Assembly: GCA_948524275.1 (NCBI GenBank)
Contig: CAOSLI010000002.1
Coordinates: 124,001 to 188,000 of the forward strand
Direction of reading: 5' to 3'
Source of the DNA: an uncultured Clostridia bacterium
Lineage (GTDB): Bacteria > Bacillota > Clostridia > TANB77 > CAG-508
DNA: 64,000 nt
The notes under the pieces were generated by a model that was given only the letters and a program-made list of their open reading frames with translations, made no database searches and was not told the DNA's origin. A program made the position numbers and the translations under genes. This document shows, in pieces, positions 43,801 to 52,447 of the stretch; positions within the stretch are counted from its first letter, which is position 1; the number at the start of each line of letters is the position of its first letter.

Positions 43801-46021
43801 TTGTATCTTTTTTCGTTATTACCTGTTTATACGGGTATGCCCTTTTTCCATCATAGTTTGCTGGGGTAGAGTTTATCGTCTGAAATCTCTCATTGAATTT
43901 ATTTCTAGGTACTCCATTGTTATCAGTCACGTTTTCAGCAGCATTTGAAAACCCTCCTGGAGTTGTTAAATTGTCAACTGCAGGCTCAGTCGCCTGATAT
44001 AGTTGTCCATTATATCGGAATCGTACATAATATTTATAAAGCGGTTTTAACCCAATAAATCTATAACATCCTTTTTCACCTGTTAGTGCTGTTTTAATCG
44101 GTTTACCGCCTACAGTAGTATCTTCTTCAACTTGGTATAACTCTACTTGCATTCCTGCATAATCTTTACCTTTTTTCCCTGTTGGTCCACCAGTTTTTGT
44201 TGCTGGTTCGTCTTCCCATGTGTTTCCACCTATTATAATTGTAACATTTTTTTCTTTTAAATCAATCTCAATCTCGGCTGGAGTTACTGTAACATTAATT
44301 TCTGGCATGACAACTTGTGGCTGTAGTTTTCCCTCCTCTGTTGGTGAGAAGAAGAATTCTACTTTCTTGAAACATTGTTTTGTTGTAATCTTGCGACATT
44401 CACCAATGTTTTCCCATTTAGCTATCTCTTTAATAACTGCACCTTCGTCTTTCGTCCATCCAACTTTTCCTGCTGCCCAATAATCAACTGGTGTAGTAAC
44501 TGGAACCCATAGTTCTGTTTCAGGGTCATAATATCCATTTCCTAGATACTCATGTTCAACCTTATGTTTCTTGTCCTTCATTTCATCAACAAAAGTTTGT
44601 GCTGCACTATTTGATGCATACATAGAATGACGTTGACCATCATACGTAACAATATATTGTGGCTTTTCTTTAGTCGCCCAGTTAACCAATGCTATCGAGT
44701 CTGTTCCATCAGTTGTATCCCCGTCGCCACTGGCAGAATCAGTAATGGCCAAATAGTCATATCCTTCTGGATTATTTCCAGTTTCATCATATACATTAAT
44801 CATACCCTCTGGTTGGTAACCACTTGCCTTGTACCAACAATCATCAACAGGTCCTGATCCTTCTACCTTATATGGTCCTATCTTATTCCAAAAATCTGAA
44901 AAATCGTAAGTTAAGTTTGCTCCACCTACTCTATGTACTGTATTGGAGCCTTCACTACCTCCATGCACTAATTTGATAGGTGAATTCCAAGGAAGTCTCT
45001 CACCACCTAAATTACCAACATGACCAATGCTTCCCACCATATCTAACGCTTGTGTCGCACCAGCAGAACCCTGTTCTGCAGAATGACTATACCATGTGTC
45101 AGTTACTGCATAAGCATGAATTCTGGTCTCTTCTTCATCACTTATATATCCATATGCAACTCCTGTTGCCTTTTTAATATATTTTATCTTAATTTTTGCA
45201 TGTACTTTTTCGGCTTCTTTATCTAAATCAAATTTAATATAAAATTTTTCATTAAATTTAGGAAATTTTACTTCCTCTCCTTTTTCATCAAGAAAAATCT
45301 TTTTTTCACCAGAGCCCTCAATTTCCATTTCATATTCTGCAAATGGAGGTAAATCTTCCCCATATAATTCCTTATTTTTTCCAGCTAATTCGTCCCATAA
45401 AGTTTGCATTGCTTCTTCACTAGCTTTATTTTCCAATTTTAACAGATAAGGCCCTATTATAGCAGTCTTCTCTGGTTGGTTAATATGCACTTTTGCATTT
45501 TCAATAGACTCTTTATCCACTTCAATCTTTAAGTCACCACCGCCTAGCAAGTTGTGGTAAAACATACCATATTGATCAGCTCTTCGGATTACTAATTCAT
45601 TGCTTTCATATAGTGAACCGTCTCCACCTTCACATGTATTCCCTGGATATTTAACAGAACCCCATATAAGATTTTGAACAAGTGCTAAATTACCTTCTAA
45701 TGAGTATCCCTTTTTTTGTAAAGTGTATAGTCCAAAACTTATAGATGGATCCAAGTCTATTTTCTCTCTTTCTTTAAAAACATCTCTAGACTTTGGGATG
45801 CAAAACTTACTTGGATTATCTGAATACCAGTTCCAAGGCGTATGCTCGTTCCTACAAAAGAAATATCCTTGTGCACCAGGTTGCGTACAGCCTATTGGAT
45901 TCTGTCCTGGAACGTGTTCTACCCAAAATTTATTAACAGCTTTAACATTATTACTTATACATAATATCAATAATATTGCTATAGACATTAACACTAATTT
46001 TAATAGTTTATTTGTTCTCAT
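40883..46021 (-). CDS. Giant LPXTG-type surface protein with SdrD B-like domains
   Basis: 1712 residues. Signal peptide (LVLMSIAILLILCISNNVKA). The N-terminal domain has cysteines (GYFFCRN, KFCIPK) and LALVQNLIW, compatible with an internal thioester. Repeated beta domains follow: a prealbumin-like one with NTWEDEPATK and GEKGCYRFIGLKP, and a SdrD B-type one with LSGNVFEDIR and YSFMGVPPGDFYIEFTYGD. The sorting signal is LPPTGEN, then a membrane helix and KKIIDLK, so sortase A-type attachment to peptidoglycan is expected; no sortase gene is in the window. It shares order and many segments with 35590-40488. The gap to the upstream surface gene is only 19 bases, so they form an operon. Confidence 0.88.
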   Translation of the reverse strand: MRTNKLLKLVLMSIAILLILCISNNVKAVNKFWVEHVPGQNPIGCTQPGAQGYFFCRNEHTPWNWYSDNPSKFCIPKSRDVFKEREKIDLDPSISFGLYTLQKKGYSLEGNLALVQNLIWGSVKYPGNTCEGGDGSLYESNELVIRRADQYGMFYHNLLGGGDLKIEVDKESIENAKVHINQPEKTAIIGPYLLKLENKASEEAMQTLWDELAGKNKELYGEDLPPFAEYEMEIEGSGEKKIFLDEKGEEVKFPKFNEKFYIKFDLDKEAEKVHAKIKIKYIKKATGVAYGYISDEEETRIHAYAVTDTWYSHSAEQGSAGATQALDMVGSIGHVGNLGGERLPWNSPIKLVHGGSEGSNTVHRVGGANLTYDFSDFWNKIGPYKVEGSGPVDDCWYKASGYQPEGMINVYDETGNNPEGYDYLAITDSASGDGDTTDGTDSIALVNWATKEKPQYIVTYDGQRHSMYASNSAAQTFVDEMKDKKHKVEHEYLGNGYYDPETELWVPVTTPVDYWAAGKVGWTKDEGAVIKEIAKWENIGECRKITTKQCFKKVEFFFSPTEEGKLQPQVVMPEINVTVTPAEIEIDLKEKNVTIIIGGNTWEDEPATKTGGPTGKKGKDYAGMQVELYQVEEDTTVGGKPIKTALTGEKGCYRFIGLKPLYKYYVRFRYNGQLYQATEPAVDNLTTPGGFSNAAENVTDNNGVPRNKFNERFQTINSTPANYDGKRAYPYKQVITKKDTKTFEQIWGGDEGNIAGSFRKVATDSSGSLITKNDGDIDKRGSDAGNYNTALSAVGGYDGGQVRQYIEDCMIYSKTVRAYPKYNQFIVNDVKKPLGSLKKENIGTMQFDYLYTNPYDQARNVDFGIYRRKTSEVRIQKDLYSARIISNGKQHTYIYNKRDPGTLTTPEGTWVIPAREMYTKQIRPSSYFYEGDEEIKDLQVYVTYRIHVGNAGMVPVTINEIVDYYNTDQYEFQWANKDPKAKVNAMGTSESSTTGNTMGSGFKGKLYLTDKITLAPGALSDAMYVTFKVKKIDNSRRLKINIVNYNIVEIDGYSTDEGIVDTFSNPGNLEASDVNEIGAITNKVAFEPDTDTAPGLMLELSSDDRQLSGNVFEDIRNTDIDGAIIGNGNYENEDLPISGVEVKLVELIQNVDQEGLHQPGYRGERTSINPVTREEYITTSKADGTYSFMGVPPGDFYIEFTYGDFVVCNGKVYNGQDFKSTSYQKDMSQISTYADIPAYRAGIGSIQDNPTYANLNSLYYYNITEADNHPSNSDAKDMWNIRSAINNYSKGYDEKHLLNHRAEELKNNSDPDVPLSQKTTINMIAKTGVIDTEVEYDGIGRNMENNNEDEYSGKIRGYSIDNINLGLEERPRAQLMLNKEIANMKISLANGNVIFNTNQSINNLYFAQHQGHSVRYENNNNITKKLLTSYRIGNNKETTPELIQAYMDEELISGAKIEATYKLTVENVGEIDYLDEVFYYTGRPYNNDTSAGNISKTSANQVVDYVSNLIEYDERNNQSGSWKVKNAKELISSSTIGNNGNINTTGNVEEDYINRKYLDRVLTYNRIITTEDLKEGLLPKLASDRGKTSKETLLVLTKTLANTSGDEEFIYNNLAEIIDTSNDQGRRMQFSISGNQEMADQSLNTRNAPGEALTSIRVVEPSEIDADSAQKIVILPPTGENKNYIPIVITLISALAIVILGIVATKKIIDLK

Positions 46022-46040
46022 TGTTTCCTCCCTTCTTTTG

Positions 46041-49000
46041 TTATACTATTTTGTTTATTACATATTTTTTTGTTACATAAACTGCTGTTGCTACAACTGA
46101 TAATATTCCTAATGTAATACCTAATATTGCTATTGTTGTTTTTCCTGTTGCTGTTCCAATTATTGTATCAGCAGATGACATATCATCTTCTCCAGTCTTC
46201 TTATTTCCAGCTATTGAGTCTATATCTTCTAATCCATATTCGTTATAAGAAGATGCAATCTCCGCTGTATTTCTTATTGTCCCTAATTGGTCGTCTGACA
46301 TCTTTCTTGTTAATACTAATCTTATTTCCTTTGTCTCTCCTGGATTTATTATTGTGTTTGATAAACTTGTGTTATATGCATTTCCATCATTTCCTACATA
46401 CCATGTAGTATTTAGTTCTGAATTAAATGTCATTCCGCTTGGCAAATAATCTACAATAGATTTAGCATATCCAGCTATACTTCCTTCGTTTGTCACCTTT
46501 ATTGTATATTCTACTGTAACTGTTGCTGTGTCTATATTTTCATTTGGTAACTCTACCTTTGTAATTCCTTTATTATCAAAATCATAAATTCTTGTTTTTA
46601 TATTGTCTTTTGTGTTTGTTACAGTAATTCTATTTATTGTTTTGTCTAGTTTTAAATCAAATCTATTTTTATTTATTAGTCCTAAGTCAATATTATATAT
46701 ATTTGAGTCTATCACCGCTATTGTATTAGTTGCTGCTACGTTTTTTCCATCTAGTTTAGTACTTACAAAGTCTGAATCTTCTGATTCTAACAAGTTTTGT
46801 GCTTTATATGTAGTAGGTTCATATATCTTATTGTCATATTCCATTACAACTATATAATTTCCTGATACTACATTTGTGAATGAATATCTTCCAACGTTAC
46901 TTGTTTTTGATGTAAGTTCCTTTCCATTTACATCTACCGCTAATTTACCAGTGTCTTTATTGTATAGTTTAACATCTTGTCCTGATAGTTTTTCTTCTGT
47001 TTCGTCCTTCTTACCATCAGCATTTTTATCTAACCATGCTACACCACTTATTACATAGGTTCCCTTTTCTGTTTCTAATTCGTCATCATTTCCATTATTT
47101 ACATCTCCCCAGTTACTAGGATCACTACTTGAAAAGTCAGATGTACCTACTATTGTATGCTCCATTGATTTAACTTCAATTTCATTTCCTCTTATTGTGA
47201 TTTTTGGTTGATTTTCAATGTTTACGCTCTTTCCTTTTTCTAGTATATTTGGCTCTGTTGTTATGGCAATCTTTGCAGTTTGTTTTGCTTTTATTGATAA
47301 TTTTTCTAATACTGTTCTTCCTGTAAAATCTAATGTTATCTCTCCATTTGAGTCTGTTTTTGTATAGTTTCTTGCTGACAAGGCATATGGAATTTTATCT
47401 GTTAAGTTAACAATTATATCTTTACTTGTATTATTCTTAATATCTATATAATATATTAGCTTGTCTTTATCTGTTAATTTTCCATCTGTTATGCTGCTTG
47501 TATATTCAACATCAACAATGTTAGCTATTATTTTGTATTCTACACTTGGTGATTGTTTTGCATTTTCCATTCCGTCGCATTTTATATTTGCACTTATTTT
47601 TACTGTTTTGTTATTTTCTATCTGTTTTATCTTTAATCTTATTGTTATTTTCTTTTTGTCATTACCCTTTAACGTATCCATATTATATGTGAATGTATTT
47701 GAGTTTTCATCATATGTATATTTATTTTCAGGTGTGCTCTTAAACCCAAATTCTTCTGGAATAGCTATTGTTACTTGTACATTGTTCTTAGGCTCATCAG
47801 TTGGATTCATTATTTCTAATGTATAATTAAACTCATCTCCAACTACCAATTCGTTTTCTACTAAATAGTCCATTACTCCAATGGTACCTTTTATAGCATT
47901 TATCGAACTTGTATTTTGCGATTCTCCTTCTACATTTTCCCCTGTTGCGGTTGATGTTATATTTACTGCTTTTTTACTTTCATCTTTTATTCCTGCAATA
48001 AGCACTAGATCACTTGTAAATTCTTTTGTTTCTCCTGCTTTAATGCTTGATATATTATGTGTAAACTTCTTTGTCATTTTGTCTATCTTGCTATTTTTTA
48101 CACCTGCTATTTCTTCAAATGTAACTAAACCAACTTCATCTGGATAATCTGTAACTAGTTTTATGTTACTAATATTTTCTTTTCCTGAGTTTGTAATTTT
48201 TAGTTTGTATATAAGATATGTTCCATCTTGTACTTCTGCTCCATCTGCAATTTCTTGTTTTGTTTCTGCATTTATTATGCTAGCTTGTATTTTTAATGGA
48301 TTTTGTACTCCTGTCTCCATTCCTACTGCTTTTGCCATCACTGCGTTTTGAGTTTTTCCATCTTGTGCATTGTTATTGTAATATACTGTATAATTTGATT
48401 GTGCTATTTTTTCATATCCTACATTTGCTGGTACATTTACTTTATAGCTAAAGTTTACAGTTTGCTTATCTGCTAGATTGTCTGTTAAAACGGCTTTAAA
48501 TGCCTTTGAGTCGGTTGTAGCTTCCTTACTCCAATTACTTCCGTTTATACCTTCATTTTCGTTATTTGAGTAGTATATTTCTGCTGGTGCTCCTTGTACA
48601 TTTACTTCCGTTTTTAGATTGGTACCTATATCTTTGTCTTCTTTTTTTGATGGTATATTACCTATTATTGTTACTCCTTGTGTATCTGCTCCTAGGTTGT
48701 TTATTATTGTTCCTGATATTGTTGCTTCTTTTTCTTCGCCATTTGGTTTTATTTTTGCTGTTTTTTCTTGTCCCTGTGCGGTTAATTTGTTTCCATCAAC
48801 TTCTATTGCATTTGTTGTGATAAATTCTGTTGGTGCTACTATTCCTATTTCTGTTGAAACTTCTTTGCTTTCATTCATTGCTGCATTTGAGTATTCTAAC
48901 TTTATGCTACTTTGTGTTGATGGCGCTAAATTGTTTAGTGTTAAATCTGCTATTATTCTTATTATAGTTCCTTCTGATGTTGATTGGTTACTATATTTAG

Positions 49001-50747
49001 TTTGGATACCTGTTAAATCTAATTCTATATTATTTCCGATTGTTTCGAATCTAGCAGGCTTTAATTCGTCTTCATATATTAGTTCTGCCTCTTTTATATT
49101 TATACCGTTTATTTCATCTGGCAATATTATCTTTATTTTTGGATCTTGATATAATGCTGTGTCTATTCTATTTGTTTTTAATGTTGCCGTTAATATGACA
49201 TCTTCATTTGTTACTACTGTTGATAAGTTACTTAAGTTTACATCTATGCTTGCTTCTGATGTTGGTTCTTTCGTGCTTATTTTCTTTGTTACTTCTTGCT
49301 CTGCTATTTTGTTTTCTCCATTATATGTGTCAACAATTGCTCTTGTCTGCATTTCTTTTATATCTGTTAATGCCTTTTTGTCATATTCTCCATTGTCTAT
49401 TATTGCTTTTGTTATACTTATGTTTAATTTTCCTTCTTTTACTGGTTTGCTTGTTTCAAATATTAGGTTTTGTTCACTTGTTGTAATTTCTGATAGTCCT
49501 TTATAGAATTTTCCTATCTCTACTCCATTTTCTGTTGTTACTCTTATTTTTCCGTCTTCTCCTAATATTTGGATTAGATTATTTATGTCTATGTTTACCT
49601 TTTTTGTAGTTATTCCTTGGGTCTCTTTATTTCCTAATAGACTATTTTTTTCTCTTATTATTACTTTGTCTATTAAGTCTTTGTATCCTATATCTACTCC
49701 ATAGTTTACATTAAATTCTGTCTCTAGTTTGTTTTCTTTTCTGTTTAAGTTTGTGTACATATATCCTTTGTTTATTTCATTTGTTCCTGTTATTTCTGTT
49801 TCTACTAAACTTCCTACTGGCTTTCTTATGTCATATGTTTTTTCTTCTATTTCTGATGCAACTTGTTTTCCTTTTGTTGTTACTTCTGCTAATACTTTAC
49901 TTTGGACTGTCTCTGGCATTTCTGCTGTTTCATATATGTATGTTATCATGTATTCGTCTTGTGAGTTCCAGTTGATCTTTCCTTCTGCGTCTTCTTTATT
50001 TTCTTTTTCTATTGTTACTTGGCTATTTTCGTAGTTGTATTTTATATTTTCTCCAATTACTATTACATTGCTTGGTTTTACTTCGTTTAATGTTGGTACT
50101 TGTACTTCTATCTTTTTGGCTCCATAAGGAATGGCATTGTTTTCAATACCTTCTCTTACTCTAAAACTTAGCATCGTTTTGTTGTCTCCTATTTTTATAT
50201 GTCTTACTAATGTTTGCTCTACTTTTTCTTTTGCTTCTGCTGTCCATGCTAATTTTAATCTTAGCTCTTTTGTAACTTTCTTCTCTTTTCCTTTTTCATT
50301 TACATATATTGCTTCTAGTGTTACTGTACTTTCTCTTTCCATTTCGTTTGCTAAGATTTTGTCTTCTTTATTGACTTTTATTGGAATATTTAAGTTTAAT
50401 TCTTCTCCTACATTTACTTCATTTAACTTAATTGTATTCCCATCTTGAATTTCGATATCTTTGATTTCTTCTATCTTGTAATTGTTGTCTTTTAATATTA
50501 CTTTTGCGTCTTTTAGATATCCTGTTCCTAGTACCTTTAAGTTTAGATTTAATTTTCCTTCTTCATTTACATCAAGTGTTGGTTCATATGAGTCTTTTAT
50601 ACTTGCATTGAATTCAACATTTTCTTGTGTCGTTTTTACATTTTGTTCAATTTCACTTGCTGCATATGTTAGTACTGGCATAAAATATGTCCCTACTAAT
50701 ATTGTTGTTATTATTGTTACGAATAATTTGTTTAAAACCTTTTGCAT
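46041..50747 (-). CDS. Giant surface protein with repeated beta domains and a C-terminal membrane anchor
   Basis: 1568 residues. Signal peptide (LFVTIITTILVGTYFMPVLTYAA). Most of the protein is a chain of immunoglobulin-like or DUF11-type repeats with Asn/Thr/Lys-rich strands (for example LKITNSGKENISNIKLVTDY and YTLEIMNPTDEPKNNVQVTI), ending with a SdrD B-like domain (ISGVAWLDKNADGKKDETEE, YSFTNVVSGNYIVVMEYDN). The C-terminus is SADTIIGTATGKTT followed by a membrane helix and KKYVINKIV. There is no LPXTG, though its position relative to the helix matches the sorting region of its neighbours. First gene of the surface operon; promoter at 50788-50816. Likely a cell-envelope stalk or adhesin. 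Confidence 0.82.
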   Translation of the reverse strand: MQKVLNKLFVTIITTILVGTYFMPVLTYAASEIEQNVKTTQENVEFNASIKDSYEPTLDVNEEGKLNLNLKVLGTGYLKDAKVILKDNNYKIEEIKDIEIQDGNTIKLNEVNVGEELNLNIPIKVNKEDKILANEMERESTVTLEAIYVNEKGKEKKVTKELRLKLAWTAEAKEKVEQTLVRHIKIGDNKTMLSFRVREGIENNAIPYGAKKIEVQVPTLNEVKPSNVIVIGENIKYNYENSQVTIEKENKEDAEGKINWNSQDEYMITYIYETAEMPETVQSKVLAEVTTKGKQVASEIEEKTYDIRKPVGSLVETEITGTNEINKGYMYTNLNRKENKLETEFNVNYGVDIGYKDLIDKVIIREKNSLLGNKETQGITTKKVNIDINNLIQILGEDGKIRVTTENGVEIGKFYKGLSEITTSEQNLIFETSKPVKEGKLNISITKAIIDNGEYDKKALTDIKEMQTRAIVDTYNGENKIAEQEVTKKISTKEPTSEASIDVNLSNLSTVVTNEDVILTATLKTNRIDTALYQDPKIKIILPDEINGINIKEAELIYEDELKPARFETIGNNIELDLTGIQTKYSNQSTSEGTIIRIIADLTLNNLAPSTQSSIKLEYSNAAMNESKEVSTEIGIVAPTEFITTNAIEVDGNKLTAQGQEKTAKIKPNGEEKEATISGTIINNLGADTQGVTIIGNIPSKKEDKDIGTNLKTEVNVQGAPAEIYYSNNENEGINGSNWSKEATTDSKAFKAVLTDNLADKQTVNFSYKVNVPANVGYEKIAQSNYTVYYNNNAQDGKTQNAVMAKAVGMETGVQNPLKIQASIINAETKQEIADGAEVQDGTYLIYKLKITNSGKENISNIKLVTDYPDEVGLVTFEEIAGVKNSKIDKMTKKFTHNISSIKAGETKEFTSDLVLIAGIKDESKKAVNITSTATGENVEGESQNTSSINAIKGTIGVMDYLVENELVVGDEFNYTLEIMNPTDEPKNNVQVTIAIPEEFGFKSTPENKYTYDENSNTFTYNMDTLKGNDKKKITIRLKIKQIENNKTVKISANIKCDGMENAKQSPSVEYKIIANIVDVEYTSSITDGKLTDKDKLIYYIDIKNNTSKDIIVNLTDKIPYALSARNYTKTDSNGEITLDFTGRTVLEKLSIKAKQTAKIAITTEPNILEKGKSVNIENQPKITIRGNEIEVKSMEHTIVGTSDFSSSDPSNWGDVNNGNDDELETEKGTYVISGVAWLDKNADGKKDETEEKLSGQDVKLYNKDTGKLAVDVNGKELTSKTSNVGRYSFTNVVSGNYIVVMEYDNKIYEPTTYKAQNLLESEDSDFVSTKLDGKNVAATNTIAVIDSNIYNIDLGLINKNRFDLKLDKTINRITVTNTKDNIKTRIYDFDNKGITKVELPNENIDTATVTVEYTIKVTNEGSIAGYAKSIVDYLPSGMTFNSELNTTWYVGNDGNAYNTSLSNTIINPGETKEIRLVLTRKMSDDQLGTIRNTAEIASSYNEYGLEDIDSIAGNKKTGEDDMSSADTIIGTATGKTTIAILGITLGILSVVATAVYVTKKYVINKIV

Positions 50748-50787
50748 AGTAATCCTCCTAAATACATTTTTAGTTTTGCTATCTTAC

Positions 50788-50816
50788 ACTATAATGAGTT
50801 ATTTTTCCATTTGCAA
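50788..50816 (-). promoter_or_regulatory. Sigma-A promoter of the surface-protein operon
   Basis: Minus strand TTGCAA (50816-50811), 17-base spacer, TATAGT (50793-50788); about 35 bases to the ATG at 50747, with AGGAGG in between. Confidence 0.6.
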
Positions 50817-51018
50817 GTCTTGCTTTGGCTATTTTGCTTGTTTTTTAAGGTTTCGTTTTTACGGAAATTCAAACTGCTTAGAGAAATATTAAATTTATGT
50901 TACAAAATAGTAACAATTCAAATGGCTTTGCATATAATATTATAGTTATATTTATAGCTTGCGTAGGTTTTCGCGTTGTAATATTTGCATATTTTACATA
51001 TTGGAAAGGTTGGTTTTT

Positions 51019-51408
51019 ATGGATGATACTAATTTAAATGATATGATTAAAAAAGCTCAGGAGATGATTAATAATAATCAAATTCCACCTGAACTTCAAA
51101 GTTTGGTTCAAAATTTTAATAATGGAAATGGGCAAAATACTAGTAACTCAGGCAGTAATTCTGGTTTTACCAACCAGTCAAATAGCTCAGGCAATCAGGG
51201 CTCTATGCCTAATATAGACATGGCTACTCTTATGAAAATGCAGAGTATCATGTCTAAAATGCAAAATAACAGTGATAATGATATGAGTAGATTATTGTCT
51301 TCCTTAAAACCTTATCTTAGAGATGAAAAGAAGGGTAAAGTTGATGAGTATATGAATTTAGTTAAAATGGGACAGATGACTAAAATATTAGAAAGTTTAC
51401 GGTGGTGA
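51019..51408 (+). CDS. Asn/Gly/Ser-linker protein of unknown function (clostridial)
   Basis: 129 residues. An N-terminal helix (NLNDMIKKAQEMINNNQIP), a low-complexity Asn/Ser/Gly linker (about 35-70), and a C-terminal helical domain (MKMQSIMSKMQNNSDNDMSR, then LLSSLKPYLRDEKKGKVDEYMNLVKMG). The start at 51019 follows GGAAAGG; an upstream in-frame ATG at 50959 lacks a binding site. It is paired with the 55-residue gene seven bases downstream, an arrangement I associate with clostridial genomes. No function is known to me. Confidence 0.7.
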   Translation: MDDTNLNDMIKKAQEMINNNQIPPELQSLVQNFNNGNGQNTSNSGSNSGFTNQSNSSGNQGSMPNIDMATLMKMQSIMSKMQNNSDNDMSRLLSSLKPYLRDEKKGKVDEYMNLVKMGQMTKILESLRW

Positions 51409-51414
51409 TAAGAA

Positions 51415-51582
51415 ATGAATTTAATGAGTTTTCTACCTTTTGATGAGAATAATTGCTTAAATATCATGGGTTTTAGATTTCATACTGATGATTTATTAAT
51501 TATTGCTTTACTTTTCTTCTTATATAGTCAAAGGGTAGAAGATAAATTTTTGTATATTATACTTATAATGTTGCTATTGTAG
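51415..51582 (+). CDS. 55-residue protein of unknown function, co-transcribed with 51019-51408
   Basis: Begins MNLMSFLPFDENNCLNIMG and ends with two short hydrophobic stretches separated by SQRVEDKF (DDLLIIALLFFLY ... LYIILIMLLL). GGTGGTGATAAG, overlapping the previous gene's end, serves as binding site. Probably a small membrane protein partner of the preceding protein (inference). Confidence 0.6.
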   Translation: MNLMSFLPFDENNCLNIMGFRFHTDDLLIIALLFFLYSQRVEDKFLYIILIMLLL

Positions 51583-51616
51583 TTTATATTTTTAATAATG
51601 AGTTTTGGGATTATAA

Positions 51617-51967
51617 TTAAAAATTTTCATTTAGAAATTGATTTAAAAGATTATATAATTCTTTTTTATGAACTTCAAAAAATAAATTAGAGTTTTCTCT
51701 TGAACTAATTATGTATCTGATATAAACTGTTTTATGAATTTCTGATACAAGGTAAATTATTCTATAGTTTTCGCATATTCGCTCTCGGTAATGTCTGCTT
51801 AAGAGTTCAGGGACATACCTGCCACTATATGGTGAACTTTGTAGACTGTAAATAGTTTCATAAATTTTATTTATGATTTTTTTAGCATAACTTAAAGATA
51901 TATTCGATGCATAGTCAAATATATCTTTAATAACTGGTTTGACATCATCTGGTATTACTATTTTCAT
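51617..51967 (-). CDS. ParE/RelE-superfamily toxin
   Basis: 116 residues: IKDIFDYASNISLSYAKKI, YSLQSSPYSGRYVPELLSRHYRER, and YRIIYLVSEIHKTVYIRYII are the usual helix, loop and beta features of ParE/RelE toxins. The start at 51967 follows GGAGGAAAGAT and lies within the end of the antitoxin gene (23-base overlap). Whether it poisons gyrase (ParE) or cuts mRNA (RelE) cannot be read from the sequence. Confidence 0.85.
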   Translation of the reverse strand: MKIVIPDDVKPVIKDIFDYASNISLSYAKKIINKIYETIYSLQSSPYSGRYVPELLSRHYRERICENYRIIYLVSEIHKTVYIRYIISSRENSNLFFEVHKKELYNLLNQFLNENF

Positions 51968-52145
51968 ATCTTTCCTCCAGTTCATCAATATATTCTCTTA
52001 ATTCTTCTAATGTGCATACTCTACCATTTTTTATATCTTCTTCACTTTCTTTAAGTTTTGCAAAGAAAAATAAATTATAAATTATATCATATAGAGTATC
52101 TTCTTTTATAGATATTTGATTTATATTTGTTTTTATAAATTCCAT
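51945..52145 (-). CDS. Antitoxin of the ParE/RelE-type pair
   Basis: 66 residues, acidic C-terminal helix (EEDIKNGRVCTLEELREYID), a small antitoxin type often coupled to ParE-like toxins. It overlaps the toxin gene by 23 bases and follows the 71-codon gene by 16. No DNA-binding fold is obvious in this short protein. Confidence 0.7.
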   Translation of the reverse strand: MEFIKTNINQISIKEDTLYDIIYNLFFFAKLKESEEDIKNGRVCTLEELREYIDELEERYENSNTR

Positions 52146-52161
52146 TGGCTTTATCCTCCTT

Positions 52162-52368
52162 TTAATTTTCGTCTTTTAACATTTCTTTTAGTGTTTCAAT
52201 ATCTAAACGCTTGTCTGTACCTGGAATTATGGTTGTTTCATCGCCACCATATCTTTTTATATATTCTATCATGAGTTTAAATACTTGCTCTGTTGGCTTT
52301 AAGCCATCAAAATAATCTTTTGGTACTGAATCTACAATATCTAATAACCTTTGTTTTACATTAGGCAT
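52162..52368 (-). CDS. Small protein upstream of the ParE-type pair
   Basis: 68 residues (MPNVKQRLLDIVDSVPKDYF ... DKRLDIETLKEMLKDEN), acidic and helical. The start at 52368 follows GAGGTG; a GTG at 52377 is also possible. Tight spacing puts it in the same operon as the antitoxin and toxin, so it could be a DNA-binding or auxiliary component. It is not recognised. Confidence 0.55.
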   Translation of the reverse strand: MPNVKQRLLDIVDSVPKDYFDGLKPTEQVFKLMIEYIKRYGGDETTIIPGTDKRLDIETLKEMLKDEN

Positions 52369-52408
52369 ACTTATCACCTCTTTTCAAAATTTACCATTAG
52401 TATATCAT

Positions 52409-52443
52409 AAAATGAAACAAATTACTAGCATTTGTTTCATTTT
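52409..52443. terminator. Terminator after minC
   Basis: AAAATGAAACAAAT (52409-52422) pairs with ATTTGTTTCATTTT (52430-52443); a TTTTATGATA run follows on the minus strand. It ends the cell-shape operon before the toxin-antitoxin genes. Confidence 0.8.
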
Positions 52444-52447
52444 ATTT

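Noticed and set aside
46041..50747. Several 60-180-codon plus-strand ORFs inside the surface-protein genes
   Set aside because: They are rich in Leu, Ser and Phe, lack ribosome binding sites and lie fully antisense to well-supported genes.
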